DNA of 64,000 nucleotides, taken from JAHRVQ01 sp963976815 (lineage in GTDB: Bacteria > Pseudomonadota > Gammaproteobacteria > Pseudomonadales > Azotimanducaceae). The notes beneath the pieces are model-generated. The model made no database searches. It was given only the letters and a program-made list of their open reading frames with translations, and was not told where the DNA came from. Shown in pieces: positions 52,540-61,804 of this stretch. Location: assembly GCA_963976815.1 (NCBI GenBank), contig CAXBLU010000008.1, forward strand, positions 1-64,000, in the 5' to 3' direction. The translations under genes were made by a program, and so were the position numbers. Each line of letters begins with the position of its first letter. Position 1 is the stretch's first letter.

Positions 52540-54789
52540 ATGTACTTCACTCTAGTCTTGTTTTCGCTGGGCGTGATCCTTACGTGCCAACTTCCTGCGT
52601 TGCCAACCGGCAGCGCACCTTTATTGCTCTTAGTCGGTGTCTTTGTTGCGGCATTCAGGCGTATCACTCGTCCCCTGGCCGGCTTGTGTCTTGGTCTCCT
52701 GTATAGCATGCAGCTTGCCGGTGTTTGGCTGGAGCAAAGGATTCCACCGGCGCTAGAAGGCATGCCACTTATTATAGTGGGACAGGTGAGTAACTTGCCG
52801 ATTGAAAGCGCTAGAGGTTGGAAATTTCAGTTTATCATTTCTGAAGGTCAGCTAAAGGGTCGAAAAGTGGCGTTAGTCTGGTACGAGGATTTTCCTCCCC
52901 AGGCGGGAGACAATTGGAGATTGAGCGTTCGCCTAAGCCGACCCAGGGGGTCGGTGAATTTTGGTTTGTTCGACTACGAAGGCTGGTTGCTCAGTCAGGG
53001 GATTCACGGCTCGGGGTATGTGCTGGAGAAACAGCGCAACCAAAAGTTGTCCAGTTCTGGCGTTCTGGATCGATACCAGCAAATCAGACAGTCCCTGGGC
53101 TCACTTGTCAGGGATCATATTGTACGGGGTGGCACAGCTGAATCACCGGCACAGGGCATGCTACTTGCGTTGCTACTGGGGGAGAGTAGCCAGCTGACTC
53201 CGGAAGTATGGAACACATTGTCCGCAACCGGGACGAACCATCTAATGATCATCTCGGGTTTACACGTCAGTTTTGTCATGGGCTTGTTATTCTGGCTAAG
53301 TCGGCGAATATCATCGCGCCGAGTGGCCGTGATTGTCACTATTCTGGGTACCACTGGTTACTCACTTTTGGCGGGTTTTGGGCTACCTGCCCAAAGAGCG
53401 TTGGTCATGAGTTCAATTGGCTTGTTGGTGATAACTGGGCAGCGAGAACCTTCAGTTTGGCGCGCACTGGTGCTGGCGTTGACCGGCGTTTTATTGATGA
53501 ATCCCTTTGCACCTCTCAGTGCAGGTTTTTGGCTTTCTTTTACCGCTGTTGCTGGGTTGTTAGGCGGGTTTGCGGGTATCAATTGGCACATGCAATCCTG
53601 GCTAGTCGCGTTGCTTAGAACCCAGTGGATAGCATTAACAGCAACGTTTCCATTTTTGCTCTGTTGGGTTTTTAAGGTCTCATTGTTGTCAGTATTAGCA
53701 AACCTCGTGGCGGTGCCGGTTGTCACTTTGTTGGTAGTGCCGATGATGTTGGTCGAAACGATCCTGTTGCTGTTATCGGATATAGCCGCAATAGAGTTGC
53801 TGTCCGTCACGCTTATTAGGCTCATAACCCTAAGTCTCGAGTGGCTACTTTGGTTTCTTGAGGTCCTAGCGGATCTCAATTGGGTACTTTACGAGCCCGC
53901 GAGCACTTCTTGGCCGCTTTTCCTGGCTGTGCTGGCAGCCATTGTTTTGCTTTCCCCAAAACGTTCGATGCCGAGATGGATGGGGTTAATTTTGTGTTTA
54001 CCACTGTTCACGCTGCCGGAAGTTTCCCGCAGAGAAGAGGCATTTAGGGTGGATGTCTTGGATGTTGGTCAGGGCTTAAGTGTAATTATCAGTAATGAGA
54101 CAACAACCATTTTGTACGATGCTGGTCCTGCCGTGGGGCGATTTGATGCCGGCGCACGAATTGTGCTTCCCGCATTGAGGCGTCTCGGTGTGTCTGAAGT
54201 TGATTTGATGGTCATCAGTCATGGGGACAATGATCACGCGGGGGGCTCGTTATCTGTTAGGGCGGGGTTGCCGGTGCTCGAAACGGTCTCTCAGGATCTG
54301 GGCCTGGGTTGTCATTTCCCTCGGCAATGGCAATTTCAAGATCTGAAAGTAAGCCTGTTAACGCCAGGGGCATCAGATCATTTAAAGAACAGGAATGACC
54401 TTTCGTGCGTGCTGCTTATTGAAGATCCCACGACCCGGGTATTGCTCCCGGGCGACATCGAAGCAGATGGTGAACAATCCCTCATTCATTCGGGGCTAGG
54501 TGCAGTGGATTTTTTGATCTCACCGCACCACGGTAGTGCGAGTTCTTCAACGCCGATGTTTATCAATCGACTTGCTCCAAAATGGACAGTCCATTCAGCG
54601 GGCTACCAAAATCGATTTCAACACCCGGACGAGGTGATTGTCCGGCGGTATCGCAATCGCGGCATTCGTCAGTTTAACGTCGCAGACACGGGGGCGTTGA
54701 CGTTCCGATTCCTCAAAAGTGGGGTTGTGGATATAAGAGAAGCCCGTCGTGATGAACATCGATTCTGGTATGATTCGCGGCGATTTTAA
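52540..54789 (+). CDS. comEC: DNA uptake channel ComEC/Rec2
   Basis: About 749 residues from ATG 52540 (GTG 52537 also in frame). An N-terminal DUF4131-like region is followed by the Competence transmembrane domain (G-T-N-H-L-M-I-I-S-G-L-H near residues 230-241). A C-terminal metallo-beta-lactamase-like domain follows (V-I-S-H-G-D-N-D-H-A-G-G near 560-571, S-P-H-H-G-S near 663). It carries single-stranded DNA across the inner membrane and suggests a capacity for natural transformation. Confidence 0.93.
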   Translation: MYFTLVLFSLGVILTCQLPALPTGSAPLLLLVGVFVAAFRRITRPLAGLCLGLLYSMQLAGVWLEQRIPPALEGMPLIIVGQVSNLPIESARGWKFQFIISEGQLKGRKVALVWYEDFPPQAGDNWRLSVRLSRPRGSVNFGLFDYEGWLLSQGIHGSGYVLEKQRNQKLSSSGVLDRYQQIRQSLGSLVRDHIVRGGTAESPAQGMLLALLLGESSQLTPEVWNTLSATGTNHLMIISGLHVSFVMGLLFWLSRRISSRRVAVIVTILGTTGYSLLAGFGLPAQRALVMSSIGLLVITGQREPSVWRALVLALTGVLLMNPFAPLSAGFWLSFTAVAGLLGGFAGINWHMQSWLVALLRTQWIALTATFPFLLCWVFKVSLLSVLANLVAVPVVTLLVVPMMLVETILLLLSDIAAIELLSVTLIRLITLSLEWLLWFLEVLADLNWVLYEPASTSWPLFLAVLAAIVLLSPKRSMPRWMGLILCLPLFTLPEVSRREEAFRVDVLDVGQGLSVIISNETTTILYDAGPAVGRFDAGARIVLPALRRLGVSEVDLMVISHGDNDHAGGSLSVRAGLPVLETVSQDLGLGCHFPRQWQFQDLKVSLLTPGASDHLKNRNDLSCVLLIEDPTTRVLLPGDIEADGEQSLIHSGLGAVDFLISPHHGSASSSTPMFINRLAPKWTVHSAGYQNRFQHPDEVIVRRYRNRGIRQFNVADTGALTFRFLKSGVVDIREARRDEHRFWYDSRRF

Positions 54790-54823
54790 TAATCCTTTGG
54801 CAAACACTTAACAAGGAACTGAA

Positions 54824-55684
54824 TTGACGGTCCTCGACTCGCTAGTAGATCAACTTGATTTGGAACAATTGGATATCAATTTGTTTCGAGGTCACAGCAC
54901 CACTGGGGGTGGTCCCCGTGTCTTCGGTGGGCAGGTATTAGGCCAGGCGTTAATCGCGGCATTGCGAACCGTTAGTGAGCGTCCTTGCCATTCGTTGCAT
55001 GGCTATTTTTTACGGCCCGGTGATCCTCAAGTTCCTATCATCTACGAGGTCGACCGAATTCGTGATGGAAAGAGTTTTGCGACAAGGCGAATTGTTGCAA
55101 TTCAGAAAGGTGAAGCCATTTTTAGCATGGCGGCGTCTTTTCAAGTTGATGAAACGGGCCTTTCCCACCAGGATAGAATGCCTGATGTTCCTCCGCCCGA
55201 GGATTGCTACAACGAGGATGATCTGTTGTCAGAAAATTTGTCCGGCAACCCTGAGCTTGAAGCAAGAATGAAAGCCATGCGGCAGAATAGGCCAATTGAA
55301 ATGCGCCGGGTGGAGCCAATTAGTTTTGCTAAACCGGTGCCAGGTGAACCCATACAACACATTTGGTTTAAGTCGAAACAATCGCTACCTGATGACCCTG
55401 CAATTCATCAATGTATACTGGCTTACGCTTCGGACATGGGGCTTCTGTCGACCTGCGCATTGCCCCATGGACAGTCATTTTTTACCGGTCTGCAAAGTGC
55501 CAGTTTGGATCACGTGATGTGGTTCCATAGAAGTTTTCGCGCCGATGAGTGGGTCCTATTCGCGCTGGATAGTCCAACCGCTGGAGGCGCGCGGGGCTTC
55601 AATCGAGGCAAGATGTTTACTGTAGATGGTAGTCTGATAGCTTCGGTTGCCCAGGAAGGATTGATTCGAGAACCCCGCAGCTAG
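54824..55684 (+). CDS. tesB: Acyl-CoA thioesterase II
   Basis: A 286-residue double hot-dog protein starting at TTG, with AAGGAAC upstream. Family motifs are F-R-G-H-S near residues 22-26, F-G-G-Q-V-L-G-Q-A near 37-45, H-S-L-H-G-Y-F-L near 60-67 and F-x-R-G-K-M-F near 262. It hydrolyses medium- and long-chain acyl-CoA to free acid. Its TAG stop shares four bases (CTAG) with the stop of the convergent DUF2244 gene. Confidence 0.92.
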   Translation: MTVLDSLVDQLDLEQLDINLFRGHSTTGGGPRVFGGQVLGQALIAALRTVSERPCHSLHGYFLRPGDPQVPIIYEVDRIRDGKSFATRRIVAIQKGEAIFSMAASFQVDETGLSHQDRMPDVPPPEDCYNEDDLLSENLSGNPELEARMKAMRQNRPIEMRRVEPISFAKPVPGEPIQHIWFKSKQSLPDDPAIHQCILAYASDMGLLSTCALPHGQSFFTGLQSASLDHVMWFHRSFRADEWVLFALDSPTAGGARGFNRGKMFTVDGSLIASVAQEGLIREPRS

Positions 55685-56163
55685 CTGGTGGGTGGTACGA
55701 CCCTTTTTAAACAGGCAATCAATTGAAGCTTGTCCCGTCGACTCAAAAAACTACCGAGTTCTAGTTCTTTGCCATGGGATGCAATACTGACGGTTTGCCC
55801 TTCCCAGGGATGTTTCGCCGGTTTAACGAGGAACTTTGCCCAGAGTCGATGAAAGTTCCAGGTTTCGCTTGGCGTTCGTATGCCTTTTTCAACTCTGACT
55901 TCATGTTCATGTACTGTAATGACCTCCTGGCGATTACAATTTTTGACGCAAACATAAATGCAAACCGCCAGGGTGGAGAGTTCAAGCACAGAGTAGGGCA
56001 GTATCATCCATGCGCCCATAGTGGCGAAGCCAATGCCGATGGCAAGAGAGATTCCCATGAGGGAGTAGAGTAGATAAAGATTGGCTGCCCAACTAAAGGA
56101 TGCGTTGGGTTTTAGAATGATTTGCCCAGTGTGCGATTTGTCGTCGATTCTTGCGTCGATCAT
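55681..56163 (-). CDS. DUF2244 membrane protein
   Basis: A 160-residue protein with L-K-P-N-A-S-F-S-W near residue 17, two transmembrane helices (about 25-45 and 50-72), then a soluble part with W-N-F-H-R-L-W-A-K and L-E-L-G-S-F-L-S near 135, the DUF2244 pattern. Function is unknown; members often lie near cytochrome oxidase genes, which are not seen here. A short tandem repeat directly precedes its start codon. Confidence 0.85.
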   Translation of the reverse strand: MIDARIDDKSHTGQIILKPNASFSWAANLYLLYSLMGISLAIGIGFATMGAWMILPYSVLELSTLAVCIYVCVKNCNRQEVITVHEHEVRVEKGIRTPSETWNFHRLWAKFLVKPAKHPWEGQTVSIASHGKELELGSFLSRRDKLQLIACLKRVVPPTS

Positions 56164-56173
56164 GGCATTATTC

Positions 56174-56223
56174 TATGTGAAGTCTTATGTGAAGTTTCAC
56201 GAGAAGTTTTGTGTGAGAAGTCT
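56174..56223 (-). repeat. 12-bp degenerate tandem repeat upstream of the DUF2244 gene
   Basis: Plus-strand units TATGTGAAGTCT (56174-56185), TATGTGAAGTTT (56186-56197) and CACGAGAAGTTT (56198-56209), then a 14-nt relative TGTGTGAGAAGTCT. The array begins 11 nt upstream of the DUF2244 start codon. Confidence 0.65.
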
Positions 56224-56269
56224 AATCACCTTAGCGGAAAGACGCCCGGCATTCGAGTGCAATAAATTT

Positions 56270-57358
56270 CTAGCGCAGCGGAAGATCACCCAGAAGTTTG
56301 TCCACGGCTTTTAACAGTGCGGCGTTCTCCTGTTCCGTACCCACGGTTATGCGTAATTTGTCGTCCAGGCCTGAAACGTTAAAGAAGCGAACTAAGATGT
56401 TGAGTTCTTTCAAGCCTTCGTAGAGTGCCTGGGCAGAAGCTGACCCTGGCACCGTCGCGAGTAAAAAATTGGATTCACTGTCGACACTTTTGAAGCCTCT
56501 CTCCTCAAGGGATATCGATAAACTTGCCCTTGAAGTGCGAACCATTTCCCAGGTATTCCGTGCATATTCTTGGTCGATTAACGCGGCTGATGCTAACTGT
56601 TGGCTAATGGCGTCAATATTGTAGCTGTCTCTGGTTTTTGTCAGCATCGGTTCTATCAGACTAGCGTGGCCAATACCGTAGCCGAAGCGCAGTCCAGCGA
56701 GGCCATACCCTTTGCTGAGTGAGCGTAGAAATATTACGTTTTCATGGTCTGAAACGAGATCAAGGCAGTTGTAGTGGTGTGCTGGATCAATAAAATCAAC
56801 GTAGGCTTCATCGACCAAAAGGATGGAATCTAAATTAGCCGCGAGCTGGCGAATTTCATCTGAAGGAATGAGCTTGCCGCTAGGCGCGTGGGGGTTCACG
56901 ACAAACGTCATTTTGGCCCTGGCATTATTGGCTGCATCTGCAAAGTCACCCGGCAATGACCAATCATCGGCGAGCGGCAGCCCGAGCACCCGGGCATCCT
57001 GGATTTGTGCGAGGACAGGATAAAGCGAGTAGGTCGGCTCCGTCATGGCAATCACATCACCGGGATTTGCGAAGGTGCTGAAAAGTAAGCGGAGTAGTTC
57101 ATCACCACCTCTGGTCGCGATGATGTTTTCGACCTTTACACCATGTAATTCAGCAGCAGCTGTTCTGAAGTTATTGGCCAGTGCTGGTGGATATCTGCGC
57201 AGCGAATCTGTGCTTATGGTTGTTAATGCTTGCTGGACATCAGGGCTGCAGGGGTAGGGGTTTTCATTAGTATTAAGCTTAATCACCGATTCGTCGTCGG
57301 GTTGTTCTCCATAGCTATATCCAGCCATTCTGGAAATATTGTCCCGCTCAAAGGTCAT
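56270..57358 (-). CDS. hisC: Histidinol-phosphate aminotransferase
   Basis: A 362-residue fold-type I PLP aminotransferase. N-T-N-E-N-P-Y near residues 29-35, R-G-G-D-E-L-L near 82, V-D-E-A-Y-V-D-F near 194-201 and the PLP lysine in R-S-L-S-K-G-Y-G-L-A-G-L near 217-228 support HisC. It makes L-histidinol phosphate in histidine synthesis. It overlaps greB by 4 nt and is last of a three-gene operon, away from other his genes. Confidence 0.92.
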   Translation of the reverse strand: MTFERDNISRMAGYSYGEQPDDESVIKLNTNENPYPCSPDVQQALTTISTDSLRRYPPALANNFRTAAAELHGVKVENIIATRGGDELLRLLFSTFANPGDVIAMTEPTYSLYPVLAQIQDARVLGLPLADDWSLPGDFADAANNARAKMTFVVNPHAPSGKLIPSDEIRQLAANLDSILLVDEAYVDFIDPAHHYNCLDLVSDHENVIFLRSLSKGYGLAGLRFGYGIGHASLIEPMLTKTRDSYNIDAISQQLASAALIDQEYARNTWEMVRTSRASLSISLEERGFKSVDSESNFLLATVPGSASAQALYEGLKELNILVRFFNVSGLDDKLRITVGTEQENAALLKAVDKLLGDLPLR

Positions 57359-57837
57359 GATGGGTCACCGTAAGTTATCTTCACCAATTCGTATTGTTCT
57401 TTGCCGCCGGGAGTTTCGATCGTGACCTCGTCGTCCAGGCGTTTACCTAACAGGGCTTTCGCCATGGGTGAGTGGAGACTGATCCAGCCTTTGTTCAGGT
57501 CGAATTCGTCTGCACCCACTATTCGCACAGTTTTCTCTTCATTGGCGTCGTTCAGAAGGGTAATCCAGGCACCAAAAAAAACCCGGTTTTGGTCATCGGG
57601 AATTCGATCAACAATCTCGAGGTTATCCAACTGCTTTGTCAGGTACCGGATCCGCTTATCAATTTCTCGCAGGGCTTTTTTGCCATAAATATAATCTGCA
57701 TTTTCTGAGCGATCACCGAGCGCTGCCGCTGCAGACACTTTACTGGTAATTTCCGGTCGCTTGACCTTCCAGATGTGATTGAGTTCATCGCGCAGCACAC
57801 GAGCGCCACCGGGCGTTATGTAAACCTTCTCTGTCAC
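57355..57837 (-). CDS. greB: Transcript cleavage factor GreB
   Basis: A 160-residue protein with an N-terminal coiled coil (tip residues near D-R-S-E-N-A-D-Y) and a C-terminal FKBP-like domain. Y-I-T-P-G-G at the N-terminus and F-F-G-A-W-I-T-L near 89-96 match GreB rather than GreA. It rescues backtracked RNA polymerase. It overlaps both flanking genes by 4 nt. Confidence 0.94.
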   Translation of the reverse strand: MTEKVYITPGGARVLRDELNHIWKVKRPEITSKVSAAAALGDRSENADYIYGKKALREIDKRIRYLTKQLDNLEIVDRIPDDQNRVFFGAWITLLNDANEEKTVRIVGADEFDLNKGWISLHSPMAKALLGKRLDDEVTIETPGGKEQYELVKITYGDPS

Positions 57838-58847
57838 TGTGGAGCCTCTTTAAGCATGTTCCGCAGTGCTTCAAGGGAAACATACTTAAAATTCTGGTTT
57901 AGTTTGGGTTCGTTGTTGTCGTCATGGACAACCATTACTCCCTGGGGAAATTGTGGGCCAAGAGGTTTGTTGAAAATTTCAACGCCGTCAGTTTTAGAAA
58001 CCCCATCAATTTCATTGCCGGCATTGATCCGGAAGGTTGCGATATATTGGTCCGTCGCAAGATCATAAATGGCAAATCGACTTTTCTCCTGCACCGATGC
58101 GACGAGGTAGCGCTTGCCGGTATCCTCCAGAATCGCCAGGCCCTCGATTCCCCTGGCGAGGGGCCTAAAAAAGCTGACCTTATCTAAAAGCTCTGGTTCT
58201 GATTTGATTTTAGGGGTTGAGCTGAGCGGTATATACCAGATGCCGGTATTTTCTTCAGCGATGTAAACACGATTGCCGGGCTCATCAACCACGCAGCCCT
58301 CGGCTTCGCTTTCTAATTGCCATCGATCTTCGAGCACAACCTGATTCACGCTGGCGATTCGATAACGTTCTATCGTGCCTGTGCTACCCACGGCAAAATA
58401 GTAAAATTTATCCTTCAGTTTGCCCATGCAAATTCCCCGGAGCTTCTCCACCCCAGATTCGAAGAGATTAAGTTGTCGCAGCATCCTGTCGGCACCCATC
58501 TGGTACAAACCTACTTTTCCACTGTACCAGTGACTGGCGACGATCAATGGCGCGCGCTCCTCTTCAAAGGGAAATCCAGGTCGTAGGTCTATATTGTTGG
58601 GAGTCCCACCCATCAACACCTGTTTCTGATTACCCTGTAGGTCATAGGTCAGAATGCCGGTCGGCAATACGGGGCGTTGGTTGCTTGCTTTGAGGGTGGC
58701 GATTATCAGGGATTGCTCGGGGGCCTCGGCGTCATACCAGACAACCGCATCGTCGACGGAATCACCCGGATAAGGGGAGGGATCTGTTTCAACATCGGGA
58801 AACAGCACAAATTGCATACCCAGCAAGAAAAGCAATGATTGGATCAA
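57834..58847 (-). CDS. Beta-propeller phytase-like protein
   Basis: A 337-residue 3-phytase-family protein. D-D-A-V-V-W near residues 32-37, N-N-I-D-L-R-P-G-F near 84-92, L-R-G-I-C near 133, E-A-E-G-C-V-V-D near 181-188 and G-I-E-G-L-A near 232 match the six-bladed, calcium-dependent phytases. A short hydrophobic N-terminus may be a signal peptide. The long frame starts at TTG 58847; an ATG at 58817 is also possible. It would release phosphate from inositol phosphates outside the cytoplasm. It is unusual as the first gene of an operon with greB and hisC. Confidence 0.8.
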   Translation of the reverse strand: MIQSLLFLLGMQFVLFPDVETDPSPYPGDSVDDAVVWYDAEAPEQSLIIATLKASNQRPVLPTGILTYDLQGNQKQVLMGGTPNNIDLRPGFPFEEERAPLIVASHWYSGKVGLYQMGADRMLRQLNLFESGVEKLRGICMGKLKDKFYYFAVGSTGTIERYRIASVNQVVLEDRWQLESEAEGCVVDEPGNRVYIAEENTGIWYIPLSSTPKIKSEPELLDKVSFFRPLARGIEGLAILEDTGKRYLVASVQEKSRFAIYDLATDQYIATFRINAGNEIDGVSKTDGVEIFNKPLGPQFPQGVMVVHDDNNEPKLNQNFKYVSLEALRNMLKEAPQ

Positions 58848-59034
58848 GGTAATAGGGCCCCTGAGGAAACAGCATTGGATACATCCAACGTCAGGCGGGG
58901 CAAATATAATTTTGATTTATGGTGCATTAAAAGGGATCTACACTTTCTATTCAGGATGGCGGAAAAGGGCGTGAAATTGCCACAGCTGTGTGCACAAAGC
59001 AAATAATGAGGCCAGGGGAATTTCCGCCCCGGTT

Positions 59035-59063
59035 CTTGAATCACGACCTATTAACCCCACTAT
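59035..59063 (+). promoter_or_regulatory. Heat-shock (sigma-32) promoter of clpB
   Basis: CTTGAA (59035-59040) is followed after 14 bp by CCCCACTAT (59055-59063), close to the sigma-32 consensus CTTGAAA-N13-15-CCCCATNT. It ends 33 nt before clpB. The upstream gap (58848-59034) contains the short palindrome CACAGCTGTG at 58981 and no gene. Confidence 0.8.
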
Positions 59064-59096
59064 ACCTACACTAGTCGTTTATCTGGAAGTTTCAAA

Positions 59097-61670
59097 ATGC
59101 GAATCGATCGCTTTACCAGCAAGTTACAGTCCGCGGTAGCGGATGCTCAATCCCTTGCCGTCGGTCAGGACCACAATTATGTGGCGCCAGCTCACCTGCT
59201 ATTAGCATTGTTGGATCAGCAAGGTGGGTCAACCAAACCGTTGCTGAGCCAGATGGGCGTCGATACGGCTGCATTCAAAGCGGGATTGACGGAAATTTTC
59301 GACAAGCTGCCCAGGGTTAAAGATAACTATGGAGATATTCAACTATCTCCAGAGCTCGGCCGATTATTTAATCTGGTTGATAAGTTTGCCCAGCAGCGAG
59401 GTGATCAATTTATTTCCAGTGAATTGGTTTTGCTTGCGGCGGCCGAGGACCGGGGAGATATCGGCAAGCTGTTCGAGAAATTTGGGATCCAAAAAGAGTC
59501 CCTGGCCCGGGCAATTAACCAGTACCGTGGCGGAGAAAAGGTGAATGAAGCCAATTCAGAAGACACTCGCCAGGCGCTTGATAAATATACCGTAAACCTG
59601 ACTGAACAAGCGGAGCAGGGTCGTCTCGACCCGGTTATTGGTCGCGATGATGAAATACGCCGCACAATTCAAGTTTTACAAAGAAGAACCAAAAACAATC
59701 CGGTTCTCATCGGTGAGCCTGGAGTGGGTAAAACAGCCATAGTAGAAGGTCTAGCCCAACGGATCATTAATGGTGAAGTACCTGAAGGCCTTCGAAACAA
59801 AAAAATACTCTCCTTGGACATGGGTTCCCTGATTGCTGGAGCAAAATTCCGTGGTGAATTCGAAGAGCGGTTAAAGGCGGTATTGAACGAACTCTCTAAA
59901 GAAGAGGGTAACGTCATCCTGTTTATAGATGAGCTGCACACCATGGTGGGTGCTGGTAAAGCAGAAGGCGCGATGGATGCTGGCAATATGTTGAAGCCCG
60001 CGCTCGCTCGAGGCGAATTACATTGTGTCGGTGCAACCACGCTAGATGAGTATCGAACTCACCTGGAGTCCGACGCGGCTTTGGAACGCCGGTTTCAGAA
60101 GGTTCAAGTAAACGAGCCAACCGTCGAAGATACAATTGCCATTTTGCGGGGACTAAAAGAACGCTACGAAATACATCATGGGGTCGACATTACCGATCCA
60201 GCGATTATTGCGGCTGCAAAACTGTCCCATCGTTATATTGCGGATCGACAACTACCGGATAAGGCCATTGATCTAATTGATGAAGCCGCAAGCTTGATCC
60301 GAATGGAAATTGACTCTAAGCCGGAAGAAATGGACCGCCTCGAACGCCGCTTGATTCAGCTCAAAATTGAACGTGAAGCATTGAAAAAAGAAACCGATGA
60401 GGCAACTAAGGCCCGGCTTATTACTCTGGAGGAAACAATTGGTACGCTGGAAAAGGAATATGCAGACCTTGATGAAGTCTGGATTACCGAGAAAGCTGCT
60501 TTAAGTGGTACTCAGCATATCAAAGAAGAATTGGAGCAAGCGCGTGCAGCTCTAGAAGTTGCCCGTCGAGCTGGGGATCTAACAAGAATGTCAGAGCTGC
60601 AGTATGGCGATATTCCCGGTCTTGAAAAGAAGTTGGATCTGGCAGCCCATGCAGAAATGTTGGATATGAAATTGTTGCGGAACCGTGTGACGGAAGAAGA
60701 GATCGCGGAAGTTGTTTCTAAATGGACAGGTATTCCGATTTCCAAAATGCTTGAAGGCGAGAAAGCCAAATTGCTTGAACTTGAAGCAGAATTACACAGA
60801 CAGGTGATTGGCCAGGATGAAGCGGTATCCGCAGTCTCAAATGCGGTTCGACGTTCAAAGGCCGGTATTTCTGACCCCAATCGCCCCAATGGTTCCTTTT
60901 TGTTCCTCGGGCCAACGGGTGTCGGTAAGACAGAGTTGTGTAAAGCGCTTGCGAGATTTCTTTTTGATACAGAGGAATCTTTAATCCGGATTGATATGTC
61001 TGAATTTATGGAAAAACATTCAGTTGCCCGACTCATCGGCGCGCCTCCCGGCTATGTAGGTTACGAAGAGGGTGGATACCTAACGGAGCTTGTGCGGCGT
61101 AAGCCTTACTCGGTGATTCTTCTGGATGAGATTGAGAAAGCTCATGGTGATGTATTTAACATTCTTCTCCAAGTACTCGACGACGGCCGACTGACGGATG
61201 GCCACGGACGTACAGTAGATTTCAAGAACACCGTACTGGTGATGACATCTAATCTCGGTTCGGATCTGATTCAGACCCTGGCGGGGAATGCGAATTACGA
61301 CGAAATGAAGGAAGCGGTTATGGGAGTCGTTTCACAACATTTCCGACCTGAGTTTCTCAATCGGATAGACGATGCGGTGGTATTCCGGCCACTCGAAAAA
61401 GAGCAGATTTTAGGTGTCGCTCGAATTCAATTAGAAATACTGCAGGCGAGGCTAAAAGACTCAGATCTTTGTTTACAGTTGAGCGATGACGCCATCGATT
61501 TCCTTGTTGATGTTGGTTATGACCCTGTTTTCGGGGCACGGCCCCTAAAGCGTGCGCTTCAGCGTTACGTGGAAGATCCCCTCGCGAAGCAAATACTTGC
61601 GGGTGAAGTTAGCCGAGGTAAACCGATTCGTGGCGAAAGAGAAGGCGATACACTGGTGTTTAGGAGCTAA
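59097..61670 (+). CDS. clpB: ClpB disaggregase
   Basis: An 857-residue AAA+ chaperone with the usual layout. The N-terminal domain runs from 1 to about 145. The first nucleotide-binding domain has Walker A G-E-P-G-V-G-K-T at 206-213, the middle coiled-coil domain spans about 410-525, and the second domain has Walker A G-P-T-G-V-G-K-T at 605-612. It dissolves protein aggregates with DnaK. A heat-shock promoter precedes it. The C-terminus ends shortly after E-R-E-G-D-T-L-V-F. Confidence 0.97.
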   Translation: MRIDRFTSKLQSAVADAQSLAVGQDHNYVAPAHLLLALLDQQGGSTKPLLSQMGVDTAAFKAGLTEIFDKLPRVKDNYGDIQLSPELGRLFNLVDKFAQQRGDQFISSELVLLAAAEDRGDIGKLFEKFGIQKESLARAINQYRGGEKVNEANSEDTRQALDKYTVNLTEQAEQGRLDPVIGRDDEIRRTIQVLQRRTKNNPVLIGEPGVGKTAIVEGLAQRIINGEVPEGLRNKKILSLDMGSLIAGAKFRGEFEERLKAVLNELSKEEGNVILFIDELHTMVGAGKAEGAMDAGNMLKPALARGELHCVGATTLDEYRTHLESDAALERRFQKVQVNEPTVEDTIAILRGLKERYEIHHGVDITDPAIIAAAKLSHRYIADRQLPDKAIDLIDEAASLIRMEIDSKPEEMDRLERRLIQLKIEREALKKETDEATKARLITLEETIGTLEKEYADLDEVWITEKAALSGTQHIKEELEQARAALEVARRAGDLTRMSELQYGDIPGLEKKLDLAAHAEMLDMKLLRNRVTEEEIAEVVSKWTGIPISKMLEGEKAKLLELEAELHRQVIGQDEAVSAVSNAVRRSKAGISDPNRPNGSFLFLGPTGVGKTELCKALARFLFDTEESLIRIDMSEFMEKHSVARLIGAPPGYVGYEEGGYLTELVRRKPYSVILLDEIEKAHGDVFNILLQVLDDGRLTDGHGRTVDFKNTVLVMTSNLGSDLIQTLAGNANYDEMKEAVMGVVSQHFRPEFLNRIDDAVVFRPLEKEQILGVARIQLEILQARLKDSDLCLQLSDDAIDFLVDVGYDPVFGARPLKRALQRYVEDPLAKQILAGEVSRGKPIRGEREGDTLVFRS

Positions 61671-61690
61671 TAGTGATTTTTTACAAAAAC

Positions 61691-61736
61691 TACTGTACAT
61701 AAAAACAGTGTAGTGATACTGTTCATTCGTACAGTA
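61691..61736 (+). promoter_or_regulatory. Two tandem LexA (SOS) boxes
   Basis: Two perfect CTGT-N8-ACAG sites: the first with its CTGT at 61693-61696 and ACAG at 61705-61708, the second at 61719-61722 and 61731-61734. Both carry TA before CTGT, and the second also has TA after ACAG, as in the E. coli consensus. Their centres are 26 bp apart. They lie 69-112 nt upstream of the small gene at 61805 and should make it strongly DNA-damage inducible. Confidence 0.88.
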
Positions 61737-61804
61737 GTTGTCGGTCCGAGCAGTAGCTGAGAAGTGAGCCTCGAATCGGTGAACGAGAATAGGGAGAATG
61801 ATCA

